Of a DNA stretch of 64,000 bases, positions 25,085 to 35,508 are shown one piece after another; position 1 is the first letter of the stretch, and every line of letters starts with the position of its first letter. The position numbers and the translations under genes were made by a program. Origin of the DNA: Setoptus koraiensis. Lineage: Eukaryota > Arthropoda. A model generated the notes under the pieces. The model did not search any database. It was not told where the DNA came from and saw only the letters and a program-made list of their open reading frames with translations. The stretch is taken from positions 14,012,001-14,076,000 of the forward strand of contig CM106586.1 of NCBI GenBank assembly GCA_048013815.1, written 5' to 3'.

Positions 25085-25797
25085 AGTGCGGGCACCACTG
25101 AATAGGCCTGCCCGGGTTGGGCAGGGCGCCGCGCCGCGTCGGACAAGTCGGCGACCACAAGCATGATTAGTTGCTGCATGGAGGCACATTATTGGGGCCG
25201 CTTGCTTCGATAGATACGCTCGCCCGTTGATTGTGTGGCTCGGCCGGCCGCGGTCTGCTCGGATCGCTCGTATCGCGCCAGCGGGCTCAATCGGAGCCGC
25301 TCGGGCCATTCAGGGCCCCTGGAGGCGCGTCGCATGGAGGCTCCAGGACGGAGTAGAGGGCGCGTTTTTACAATGTTGCCATATCGGGGCTTATTACTAT
25401 ATTGCAGCGACGCACAACGGGCACCATGTAAACAATCGATCGCGATCGCCGGCGCGTCAGCGGGGCGCTTGCAGCAACTGGACAAGCGCCAACCAACACC
25501 GGCTTATACTCGACTGGCGGTCGTGTTTGCAAACAGCCATTGGCAAGGCGCCCATTGAGTGGCTGTCGGCGGCGCAGTGGCCGCTCGCGGACGGCCCGTT
25601 TGGGGACAGCTCGTTCGGGCTCGTTCGGGCTCGTTCGGAATCGTTCAGCGTGCGTATTGGGAGCGTTGTGCCGAGCGGGCTGAGCGGGCCGCGCGGCCGC
25701 GCGGCCGAGTGACACACAAAAAACGGGCGCTAGATTTGATTGATGGGCACCGAAAGTGGTAGTAATTTGATTGATGCCGCATAATAACGCTACTTAC

Positions 25798-25889
25798 CCT
25801 AGGTGATCACGAACATGTCTCTCGATATCATAGATGGCTTCATAATTTTGACTACAACCAGGCCACGTGCATGTGAATATCGTGCGCGT
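25798..25889 (-). CDS. Glut4EF: Internal exon encoding the single C2H2 zinc finger of the Glut4EF/ZNF395-like gene
   Basis: This 92-nt exon reads TRTIFTCTWPGC, then SQNYEAIYDIERH, then VRDHLG. It is a C2H2 finger of form C-x4-C-x12-H-x3-H, with the C-x-WPGC opening and the RHVR...HLG ending typical of the GLUT4EF/ZNF395/ZNF704 family. It begins after a CAG acceptor (AG at 25890-25891, phase 0) and ends at a strong donor, GG|GTAAGT (GT at 25796-25797), in phase 2. Joining to the exon at 5761 gives a glycine codon and places the FYY motif about ten residues after HLG, close to the family spacing. Differences from the usual finger are the histidine spacing (x3, where I recall x4) and an unusual tip between the second cysteine and the first histidine. 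The frame also stays open upstream through a 10-bp tandem repeat, which I treat as intron. Confidence 0.8.
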
Positions 25890-25967
25890 CTGCTTTGTTT
25901 CGAGTGGGGCGCCGTTCAAATGAGCCCATTGATCAGTGGGGCAACCAGGCATACGCATACATGTGCA

Positions 25968-26074
25968 TATATATTGGCGCATATTGGCGCATATCGGCAC
26001 ATATTGGTATATTTTGGTATATTTTGGTATATTTTGGTACATTTTGGTATATTTTGGTATATATTGGTATATAT
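25968..26074. repeat. 10-bp tandem repeat array (ATTTTGGTAT)n
   Basis: About ten units, diverging to ATATTGGCGC at the left end. It stays open on the minus strand and reads as Tyr/Gln/Asn/Ile/Pro/Lys repeats joined to the zinc finger. A 10-bp period shifts frame at each copy, so the openness reflects a unit that lacks stops rather than selection for protein. Confidence 0.9.
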
Positions 26075-26673
26075 GCAATCCAGGGGTATTTCCGGCAGCG
26101 GGTTTTGGCGTCCGTGCGGGCGTACGCGCGGGGCGCGATGATGATGAGCGGACGGAAGCGGAGCCCGTGGAGCGAATAATAGCATTGATAGATCCGGCGT
26201 GAGACGTCATTTTTAACATTGCGTCACACGCAGCGTTTGCAGAGTTTGCCGGGCCAGGTGAGTTGAAATGTGTGAAAGAGAGTGAGAGAAAAAGAATGGG
26301 TTAGCTCGTTTGTCTGTCTGTCTGTCTGTTTGTTCGTTTGTTTGCTGACACTGTTTGCAGAGACAGCGCCAGGTGAGTTGCATTGTGTTGTGACCAGCAG
26401 GTAGTTTGTGTGTTTTAGGTGTGCATGCCATATTTTGGGGCACACGCTCGAAAAAGGGGCCCCAATTGAATGGATCTGGCGTCATTGTTGTGGCCGTTTC
26501 GGCTGCCGCTGTTGCTGGCTGGCTGGCTGGCTGGCCAACAACGACAGCAACAACAGCAGCAGCAACAACAACGGCAACAACAACAGCGACGCCCGACGAC
26601 AACCACAACAATGTGCACGAAGAAGCACCTGTCAGGCGCCGCCGGCCTCAATGGCGCATAATTAAATGGGCGC

Positions 26674-26715
26674 CGTCTCTTTGTTGGCCCGTTTCAATGT
26701 GCCAACAAAGAGACG
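26674..26715. repeat. Hairpin, 15-bp perfect arms, 12-nt loop
   Basis: CGTCTCTTTGTTGGC (26674-26688) pairs exactly with 26701-26715. Confidence 0.93.
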
Positions 26716-27289
26716 ATTGTGCTCAGTTTGGCCAGTTCAGTGTGCGACCAGTTTAGTGTGGCCGAGCCGGCCAGCGCCGGGTCGCGCCGGGCCGGTTTTG
26801 TGGCGCTCCACAATCGACTAAATGAACGCGAACGACAATTACGACACACACAATACAATTGGCGAACAATTGAAAACACTTGCAATTGGTCATTTTTCGC
26901 CAACTTGTCGCCAGGTGGAACTGCGCGCCCATGCCGGCACTCCCACACTGGGAGGCCCGCACTGTGAGGCTCACTGTGAGGCGCGCACTGTGAGGCTCGC
27001 GGGGGACAGTGTTCAGTTAGTGAGCGATTATGTCGCTGCCGCCAATGATACCGCCAATGATACCGGCCGACGGGTAGCGGCCGCCTGAGCGGGCCGGTAG
27101 CGGCTTGCACGGCGCGGCGCGGCGCGACGGGAGCTTGTTTGGTTTGGCGCAACATGCGCATTATTGCAATTGGACATCGATTGTCACTTGTAAATTGGTC
27201 ACATACTCACACGAGCCGCTTGTGTCGCAAGCGGCCGCTTGCGGGTATGCCAGCTAATGCGGCCATTGTTTGCGTGGGCGCCCGTTACT

Positions 27290-27330
27290 CATCATCAGGT
27301 GGCCCCGATTGGCGGGGGCGCCTGATGATG
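27290..27330. repeat. Hairpin, 10-bp perfect arms extended by GGCCCC/GGGGGC pairing
   Basis: CATCATCAGG (27290-27299) pairs with 27321-27330. Inside, GGCCCC and GGGGGC continue the stem imperfectly. Confidence 0.75.
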
Positions 27331-28026
27331 CCGCCAGCTGAGGCGACTGTGTGCGTGTGTGTGTGAAACTGTGCCACTGGCAACAGCGCTGTGCAATGTG
27401 CTGTAAATATCTGCTGTCTGTTGGTTGGTCGTTGGCTCGTGATAGCGAAACGACGACGACCAAGTGAACGAGAACATGAAATTAGATTTATGCAAATTAG
27501 ATAGCTGCCGCTTGTGCGTGTGTGTGTGTGTGATCTAATTTTGGGCCCGCGCGTTGGGCATCAGCGCACGGCTTATCGAGCGGCACACGGTGTTTGGTTG
27601 CACGGGCAAGTGGGCCAACAAAGGTTGCCAGCGGCACGGATAGGGCTGCCAGCCGATTGCAAGTTGGGCGAACGGGCCCAGTTGGCAACGGGGGCCCCCG
27701 AGAACGTGCTCGCGCGACACAGGAAGCCCGACAAGGTGCCCGGCTCACTGTTTGTGCTGACTGTGTGTGCGCGCGCTGATGAGCAGTGTTTGTTGGCCAA
27801 CTGGCGACTGTTCTTTCAATCATTTATACAACAACAACAACAACAACAACAAGTATTATGCAACAACGACTGCTCGCCGCTCGCCAGGCCAGCATCAATA
27901 TCAGCGTCGCCATCAGCGCGACAACAATGCCTACAACGACAACAGCGCCACCGCCACCACCAGCAACAACAACAACACGCTGCTGCATGTCGCGGCCGTG
28001 ATAGTTGTGTTATTGTTGTCGTTCGG

Positions 28027-28027
28027 T

Positions 28028-28104
<77 letters not shown>

Positions 28105-28120
28105 TTGTTGTTGCTGTTGC
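28027..28120. repeat. (TGTTGC)n hexanucleotide array
   Basis: About 15 uninterrupted units grade into TTG repeats at the right end. All reading frames are simple polymers. Confidence 0.95.
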
Positions 28121-29204
28121 GTCACACACTGGCGGAATACGAACGCACAATATCAATAAAACAGCTGGCCACATTGATACAATGCCACCGGCCGCCGCCG
28201 CCGTTGTTATGTAAGGCACGTTCGCAAACATAACAAATTAAGCAGTCTGGCGATGCAAATTTGACGTGGCCAGCGCTGGCCGGCTCGTGGCCAGTGGCTC
28301 GTGGCAAGCGGCCCGCAAATGAAATGAGATGCCAGATGATTATGATTATGATTATGTTCGAGTAGCATAAATCGAGCTCTAATCGCGCCATCCCGGCATG
28401 GCGCACCGCATCCGAATTTGGCGACATTTGCGGTTTGGCTGGCCGCTGTAAATGTATCACCATTATATCGTCATTGACAGGCGCCCGCGCGCGGTTGCCA
28501 TCCCCAACTGATTGGTTCCCTGTGTCCCTCTGTCTCCGTACGCTTATGTGTGGCGCGGCGCGGCGGCTTTGCGTCCGCGGCTGCCCATATGCGCGAATAA
28601 ATTTCGCCCATATAGATTTATATTTGGGGCCCATTAGTCGCTGGCTCGCTGGCTCGCTGGTGTGCGTGTCGTGACAGTTATGCGAGCGTGCGTCATGGCG
28701 AAAATTTGTGCGCGTTTGTCACTATCTATCAAATCGATATGACACACACACGCATTACATAACATCACACACCGAGCTGGCTCGCAATTGATAACCGGCC
28801 CGTTTCCGCTCATGTGCCGCCCGCCGCGCAAAACCCGCCGCTGGCTAGCCGGGCCCGTGCGCAACCGGGCACGCAAGTGGCCGGTCGATGGCGGCGGTCC
28901 CAAGGTTTTGCGGCAGCGCCCCGCGCGATAGGCTGTTGCGCTGCTGCAAAACACGGGCCAACTGGCACAGGAGCACGACGAGCAACGAGTTGCGCGCTCG
29001 CCGGCACAGAACAGTTGTGCGACAGTTGACCGTTATTGGCTAGGCGGCTGCGGCCGCTGCGGCAGCAACTGTCAAACGGTAATACCTCAGCGTGCGGCAA
29101 CCCGAGCGGCGTTGTCGGCGGACGGGGTCAGACAGGAGAGCGACCCGACCGCAGGGAATCGGCATTCTAACCACGGCGCAATATCATTACCGTTCGTGAT
29201 CATC

Positions 29205-29290
29205 ATGGCAACAACCGCGGCAACCACTGCAACTGGGCCAACAACGACAACGACAACGACAACAGCGACAGCAACAACAGCGACAACGAC
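29205..29290. repeat. Degenerate CAA/CGA/CAG triplet tract
   Basis: Three-base periodic sequence of CAA, CGA, GCA and CAG words. I do not call it coding. Confidence 0.8.
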
Positions 29291-31004
29291 ATCGACCGCC
29301 GAACAACGTGTCAGCGTGTGCAAAATGCCCAACTGATAATGATAAGCAACAACACAGCGCACACATAATCTCATCGGTTTAATCTCGATACCCTCTTATC
29401 GCGCCCTTATCGGCGCCCCCGACACTGGCGCTGGCCGTCGCCAGGGGTACCGGCCCGCCGCGCAAGCGCCCCAAAATGCACTTGAGCGCTGAACTCAATT
29501 TTCGGGCCGCCGCTACGCCCGGCGCGACCCGATTAACATGTGAGCGTGGCAGGCGCGCCAAGCGAGCCGGACCCGCGCGGGCAGCGCGCAGCAAGGTTAC
29601 ATAATAATAATAAGGGCGCTTTATTATGCTGCACGGTATATACCATAGTATACAATGTTACGCAAGCCCGCTGTGTGACGGCTCGCTGTACCGCCGGTAA
29701 GGGCGACAACACAACGATGGTGGTGCCATCGTAAACAGCGCTAAAACTGTGATTTATGATTAGATAGTGGAACACGCACACACTTAGCGACTCGCTTTTT
29801 TCTCTGGCTTCGCTGGTTTGCGCTGTGCTGGCGGGCTCCGCCGGTCCGCTGTGTTGGCCGGGTTGGCCGGGTTCGCTGAATGTGCGCGGGCCCGGTTGCG
29901 GGAATTCGCCGAATCGGCAAAGCCAGGTTCGCGGGAAAAATCGCTAGGTGAGCGGCACACGTGGACAGCGGCGGCGGCGGCGGCCCGGCCGCCCGCCAAG
30001 GAGACAAATGATTATAGTCTCCCCTCTTTATCTCTGTTCTTGATCAGCGCGCGCATTGAGAATTCATTATTTGGTCGCACGTGAAGCCGCACACACGCAC
30101 GCACACACACGGCGTGGCCCGGCCCGGCCCGCGCGGATACATGCACGGAATGGGGCCCACTAGATTAAACTAAGTATCTAATTTAAGTATTGTAGCCGGC
30201 TTCGCAGCGGCAATATTTCGCTGCGCGCCGGCAAGCAAATATTTTATTTCACTTGGCTTCATTTCGAACGCGCTCGCGAGCCGTTCCGAACGGTTCACGA
30301 GCCTGCGAGCGCCTTCCCGGGCTCGAGAGCGCTTGCGAACGCCGGGCTCGGCCTGCGAAAACCATCAAATCGCTCACGCTGGGCCCCAACGGGAACGCGC
30401 ACCAGCGGACACACGGGCGGGCGCACCGGCGGGCACACGAGCGGGTGCTGCGCGAGCGGCCGGCCGGCGACGCCGCGGGTGCCTAGCGACGCGCCAGACA
30501 GACCTGTTGTTGTCGGCGCCGTTAGGGGGCCCGGTCACGTCTGGCGATCAATTGGCGATTGTTCGCCGGCGTGCAGCCCCGCCACAGCCGACGGGCCGGC
30601 CAGGCGGACGAGGCGAGCGAGCCGGGCCGGGCCGGCCGGTTGTTGTGGGCGCTGTTGCTTGCGCCGGCGTGCCGATGGCTGCCAATGGCGCCTCAAGAAT
30701 GGCGACCAGCGAAGATTGATGATGGAACGCCGATTTAATGGATACCTCGGCCGCTGGCGGGCCCGCGTGAGTCCGACCATTATCAGTGGGCGCAAATCGC
30801 CCTCGCCACCGGAATGGTGCAGCGGCCGCCGCTGCTGCCACCCGAGAAACAAGTGTGGCCAGTCGGTTGTAGCCAGTGCTCGGCCGGCGCCCGGGCGACT
30901 GCCCGGCGAGAGCCCGTGAGCCCGATGGTCGGGCCGGCGCCAGACTACTCAATCAACTACTGTCTCGCATGTTTTGCCGTCGCCCGAGCGAGCACGACAG
31001 CACC

Positions 31005-31070
31005 ACCGCCAACAACAACAACGACAACGACAACGACAACAACAACAACAACGACAACGACAACACAAAC
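31005..31070. repeat. (CAACGA)n-like triplet tract
   Basis: CAA and CGA words alternate for about 65 bp. Confidence 0.8.
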
Positions 31071-32535
31071 AGCACACACATATTGTATATGGATAAGGAG
31101 CGCGGCATAACGGTAAATACGGCGCCGGAGTGCGGCAATATTGCGTAACAACAGCAAGTTAGCGCGAGAGCATCATTAGCATATCATTGCATTCGTTTGA
31201 GTGGCCTCTTTCGGCGGCTCTCCGCTGGCCCCCCTGGCCAGCCAAGAGTGTGGCCCCAACTAGCGGCAGACATATAGTGTTAGCGCTAGTTGTAGAGAAT
31301 AGTTTTAGTCTTGGCCGGCGCTAACACTGCAACTATTTTGCCAGAACACACACACACATTTTCTTTATCTATTATGCTCGCCAGCCGGCGGGGCCCCCGC
31401 GTGGACGCTTGTGCGAGCGCGCGGGGCCCCGGCAGCTGACCAAATTGAGTTGTTCTGTCGTGGCGCTGGCGTCGTCGTTTCGTCATCGCACCAGCACAGC
31501 TCCCACGAAGGGGCGCACGAGCGCCGACGTGCGCCCATTTTGCTACAACGTGCCGCTCATTTTGGGCGCTCACACCATCCTGTCGGTTGACAGTTTGTTG
31601 TTGAACACAACACACCCACGTCCGATAGGTCGCCTACGGGTGCCACCGGGTGCCAATTTGCCAATTTGCCAGTTTGCCACGGGTGTCGTATTAATATTAA
31701 TTGCGCCTAAATAAGAGAGCGCTGCCCGCGCGCGCAGACATGCCCCGCGCCCGAAGGCGACTTTGCAGCGGCGGCCCGCTAAACGTGGCGGTCACTCATA
31801 TGCCGCCCAACTCATTAGCCGCATTAGTGACCGGCCTAATGCGCCGGGTGGGCGCGTGTAACCGCCAGTCAGTTTGAGCTGGGCCCCGTTTGGCACACCG
31901 TTTGCGAGCTTGCACCAAGATGCGGCACAGTTGCCGGCCAGGCAAACGATTCGCGCGCCGGGAGCACTCGTATGCCTAGCGTATGCCCATCGCGTCCGTC
32001 TCGACGATTGCGCAACGATTGCCAACACGTTGCCGTGGTGGCGAGCTGGCACGAGCTAAGTGGCACGCATTAACTTATCGCTGTGGGCGCCGGCGCGTCG
32101 TTGTGGCCGAGGCATGAAGCGGGCGCGGTGCCAGCGTTTAAAATGAGCGAGCTGACAAAGCGTCTGGGCGCGCGTAATTGAGACGAAACGCGCCGCCAAG
32201 TGACTAGAAAAAGGCATTAGCAGCGAAGGAGCGAGGGGCGCCCCGTGCGACCCGCCGCTCTTGCGCGCTCTGCGAGGCTCGGCAGGCGGCGAGACCCGCG
32301 AGACTTGGGCGACGCTCGCCGGATCTGCAGCCCCCCTCCGCCCTGCCGGCCTGCTTGTAGCCGGGCAAAAGTGGGGCCAGACAGTCACGACCGGCTGCAG
32401 CTAACTGGCGCACGACTGATGAATGGTGCCCTACCCGTACCTGTTCGTCCATTTGGCACGCTAATGATGGTCGGTCCGCTACACACGCACGCACGCTCAC
32501 GCACGCACTGGCGCGGCGAGCCCGCCCGCACCGGT

Positions 32536-32560
32536 AACTTACCTGTCGGACAGGTAAGTT
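32536..32560. repeat. 12-bp-arm hairpin containing a splice-donor consensus on both strands
   Basis: AACTTACCTGTC (32536-32547), one central base, then the exact reverse complement (32549-32560). Because the arm contains the donor consensus, CAG|GTAAGT appears on both strands. The minus-strand copy is the donor of the candidate exon at 32543-32641. Confidence 0.93.
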
Positions 32561-32641
32561 GAGCCACGGATGGACAGGGCACAGGTACAATGGCGGCCAA
32601 GCGAGTCCGCCAGTGCCGCCATTGCTGGCATCGCTGTCGAG
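32543..32641 (-). CDS. Candidate upstream exon of the same gene (33 codons, phase 0 at both ends)
   Basis: This is a possible exon and I do not recognise a domain in it. It starts after a CTAG acceptor (AG at 32642-32643) preceded by a T- and C-containing tract, and ends at a full-consensus donor CAG|GTAAGT (GT at 32541-32542). Its 99 nt make exactly 33 codons and its phase-0 end fits the phase-0 start of the zinc-finger exon. It would read LDSDASNGGTGG, then LAWPPLYLCPVHPW, then LNLPVRQ. The Ser/Gly-rich stretch ending in Trp loosely recalls the Ser/Thr/Gly-Trp segment that precedes the finger in family members, but this is weak. The main caution is that the other two frames are also open here, so openness alone proves little. 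The donor lies inside a perfect 12-bp-arm hairpin (32536-32560). Confidence 0.35.
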
Positions 32642-33258
32642 CTAGCAAGCGCAAATGCGCCAATGCGGCAAATGGAAGCGGCTGCTGCAACATGACGCAA
32701 CAACCAGCGAAGAATGAGCGACAATCTTGCCAATAGCGGGCCGGATATTTCACGGTGAGCGGATGATATTTTAATGTTGCCCGCCTGGCTCTCGCTGGCG
32801 GCCATTATTTGGCCGCCTGTGCGGGCGCTTGTTGTTGCGCTTTTTGTGCTGCTTGTTGTGCCGGCTGCTGCTCGACAAAACAAGAGCGTGCCCACCAGCG
32901 GAGCCCGACAAATCGGCCGCCGATAGAGGGCCCCCCTGAATGAGCTCAATTCCCGTGAACGCGCAGTGGAAAAACAATTCACCGGCGCAGTGCCGGCGAC
33001 ACACTGATCAACTAGCAATCGGCTTATTATCTGTGCCCTCGCCGAGAAGTTGCCGCCGAGAAGCTCTCGCCGAGCAGTTGTCGGGGCACAATCGCGCGAC
33101 AGAGGGCACCCGAAAGCGTGTCCGCAGTACACGTTTATGCACACCGATGCGAGCGCGCCAAGCGAGCTTGCCGGCACATTGAGGCGAGCCACACCGAAGC
33201 GAGCGAGCTTGCCAAAGAGGCCCAACCGAGGCAACACCGTTCGGCGTGAGGCGCACTT

Positions 33259-33313
33259 TGCGAGCGGCGCGATTGCGAGCAGCGCAATTGCGAGCGGCGC
33301 AATTGCGAGCGGC
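33259..33313. repeat. 15-bp tandem repeat, about 3.5 copies
   Basis: The unit GCGAGCGGCGCAATT is repeated with single-base changes. Confidence 0.85.
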
Positions 33314-33949
33314 CCTGTTGGCGAGCGGCACAGCGGCGCCGGCAAGTGTCAAGCTCGCTCTTCCGCATTATCATTGTCACATTTATATCTCTCAAATATA
33401 TCTGTTTGTGTACGAGTGATGTCTGTATAAACAACGCATCGTGTGCGGATGGGGCGCGTAGCGGGCGAGACAGATTGCGAACAGATTGTTGATTGCGCGA
33501 CATATTTAGTTATATCGTGTCACCGTAATTTGTTTGTTTGTTTTGCCGTGGCATTCGCGTTTGCATGCAGCCCGTCGAAATGGATATCAGCGCGTTCTGG
33601 CAGCGCCGGCACACACACAATTTGATTGCGACAATTTGATTTGTTGCAAACTGCTCTCTCTCTCAAGCAGCTCTCTGTCAGCTGTGAGTATCTATGACAT
33701 CATCACTGCCATTTGGCGCAACTGTTCCCCGTTGTAAACCTTGTTGTTGCCATATGACATCAATTGGCAACGCAACAAGCCAACAACGACACTGTCGAGC
33801 TGTCATTGTCACATTAGCCGAGCGTTGGGCCCGTTGCGACGCGCGACCTTCTAAAATTACATCAAATGTATACATTTGTATACAACTGTCGATTTGAGGG
33901 CAAGTGCAACGGGCACAAGCGACGCCAGCCAGCGCCATTAATCGCGAGC

Positions 33950-34060
33950 TCGCCAGACTCAAAATGCTGCTCCGAATGCTGCTCAAAATGCCTCAAATTG
34001 CCGCCCGAAATGCCGCCCGAAATGCCGCTTGAAATGGCGCCCGAAATGCACGCCATTTGC
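33950..34060. repeat. Diverged 12-15-bp tandem repeats
   Basis: AAATGCCGCCCG-like units and AAATGCTGCTC-like units are interleaved. Confidence 0.7.
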
Positions 34061-34564
34061 GCGAATACAACAGCGCCGCCAATAACGACAATACGGGGGC
34101 CACCAACAGATGAAGACACAGCAAATAAGTGGAGCAATGGAGTGACTAGGCACGCCAAGCGCCACTCGCAACTATATATAGCGACTATGCGACTAGCTGA
34201 CTTGTGAGCGATATGTACAGCGGTCGCCTAGCGGCGTTCGCGCGCCATCTCATGATGCACGGCACATATGACAGTGTTGCTATTCACGCAAGCGAGCTGA
34301 CGCTGCTGCCAACCAATGGCGGCCCATTTAGGCCGCTCTTGCCTGACTGGCCCCTCGATGGGGCGCGCTCGAGCCGGCGAATCGAGGTCGACCTTGAGCG
34401 CGCGTCGGGGCGCTTTATTCAGCTGAATTGAGCGCCGCAGACTGCAGCCAATTCAAATTGGCTGGCGCGACAGGGGCAAAATAACGCCATTGATTATGAT
34501 TGATGCGTGGCAAGCGGCGCCCGAGCCCGAGCGCGAGCGGGGTCGCCAGGCGGCCGGCGCGCCA

Positions 34565-34645
34565 ACAGCAACAACGGCAACAGCAACAACGGCAACAGCG
34601 ACACCAACAACGACAGCAACGGCAACACCGACACCCACACCGACG
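34565..34645. repeat. Degenerate CAA/CGG/CAG triplet tract
   Basis: Three-base periodic words CAA, CGG and CAG run into CACCGACACC-like sequence. Confidence 0.8.
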
Positions 34646-35274
34646 GCAAATATCGGCTGCCAACAGTGTCCAAGAGCAATCGGCCAATTGCACTTGTTGT
34701 GGTGACATTGAGTCGTGTGTGTCACAAGCCAATGTCAATTAGCCCAGTCAGATGACAAGCGCGCCATCGGCACTTATTATTATTATCATTATTATTATTA
34801 CTATTACTATATTACTGTTATTATGTAAGCTCGGCTGGCATAATTGGGCGCATTGTGTGTGTGTGCATTTTGCGTGTATTTTTCGTGCACTTTGCGTGTA
34901 TTTTGTGTGCAACGGCAGCCACCATCGCGCATCGCATGCAGCATAAATCAAACAAATAATTATCTGCATTTGCATATCTCAGCCTTGCTCGCGAGCGTAG
35001 CCCCACTCTGTCACACAGTCTCTGTGCACTTCTCTTGGGCCACTGCCAGCGATACTTGGCTAGGCCTGGGTCGGGTATCCGCGCCGCGCCGCGCCGCCCC
35101 GCGCGACAAACAAATGGTGCAGCGGCATGATTTATTTGTGCGGTGGCGGCTGCAAACACAAACGCACAATCATTGTCACTGCACCAACAATTGCTACTGG
35201 CTATTGTATTAACAACAAATCTGACCACCACACCGCACGACCGGCCAGCGGCTGCCAAATCATGCGGGCCGCCA

Positions 35275-35362
35275 CGTATTGCGCAATATGTAATACCTAT
35301 TGCGCAATATGTAATACGTATCACGCAATATGTAATACGTATTGCGCAATACGCGATAGGTA
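35275..35362. repeat. Tandem repeat of about 21 bp, four copies
   Basis: The unit TATTGCGCAATATGTAATAC recurs with changes. Each unit contains the small palindrome ATTGCGCAAT or a variant of it. Confidence 0.85.
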
Positions 35363-35442
35363 GCGGTGCGACAAAAATTGACATGAGTGCCCACGGCAGC
35401 GCCTCACTTGACCTTCAATTTGTTGTGGCTTGTTGTGAGTGC

Positions 35443-35508
35443 TCGAACGTGTCAGCCCGTGCGCGGGCCCCGTGTTGGGGGCCCCGTGCACGGGCTGACA
35501 CTGTTCGA
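35443..35508. repeat. Long imperfect hairpin, about 29-bp stem
   Basis: The arm at 35443-35471 (TCGAACGTGTCAGCCCGTGC, then CGGGCCCC) pairs with 35478-35508. There is one extra A and one extra G in the right arm and one mismatch. The loop is about six bases. Confidence 0.9.

Larger units (their letters stand above)
5762..25797 (-). other. 20-kb intron between the zinc-finger exon and the C-terminal exon
   Basis: The donor is GG|GTAAGT at 25792-25798. The acceptor is a CAG at 5762-5764, with a CTAAT branch-point-like word about 40 nt upstream of it. The interval has no recognised coding exon, RNA gene or transposon protein. It is mostly GC-rich, with repeated GGGCCC, GGCGCC and GGCCGGCC words, minisatellites (7189-7247, 12442-12507, 17622-17670, 18797-18877, 25023-25084) and many inverted repeats, listed separately. 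Long open frames here are frequently open in two or three frames and show no domain. Confidence 0.7.
25890..32542 (-). other. Probable intron upstream of the zinc-finger exon
   Basis: If the candidate exon at 32543-32641 is real, this is the intron between it and the finger exon. It contains a 10-bp tandem array (25968-26074), a (TGTTGC)n array (28027-28120), CAA-type triplet tracts (27830-27851, 29205-29290, 31005-31070) and hairpins at 26674-26715 and 27290-27330. On the minus strand about 26110-26207 reads as a Ser/Arg/Pro-rich open stretch, but no suitable donor follows in the required phase. Confidence 0.5.

Noticed and set aside
25890-26219. Upstream extension of the zinc-finger frame to 141 codons
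   Set aside because: The extension passes through a 10-bp tandem array that changes frame at each unit. A CAG acceptor sits exactly before the finger, so the extension is better read as intron.
32539-33345. Open frame of 268 codons on the minus strand
   Set aside because: All three frames are open around 32540-32750 and no domain is visible. The only use I make of this region is the splice-bounded candidate exon.
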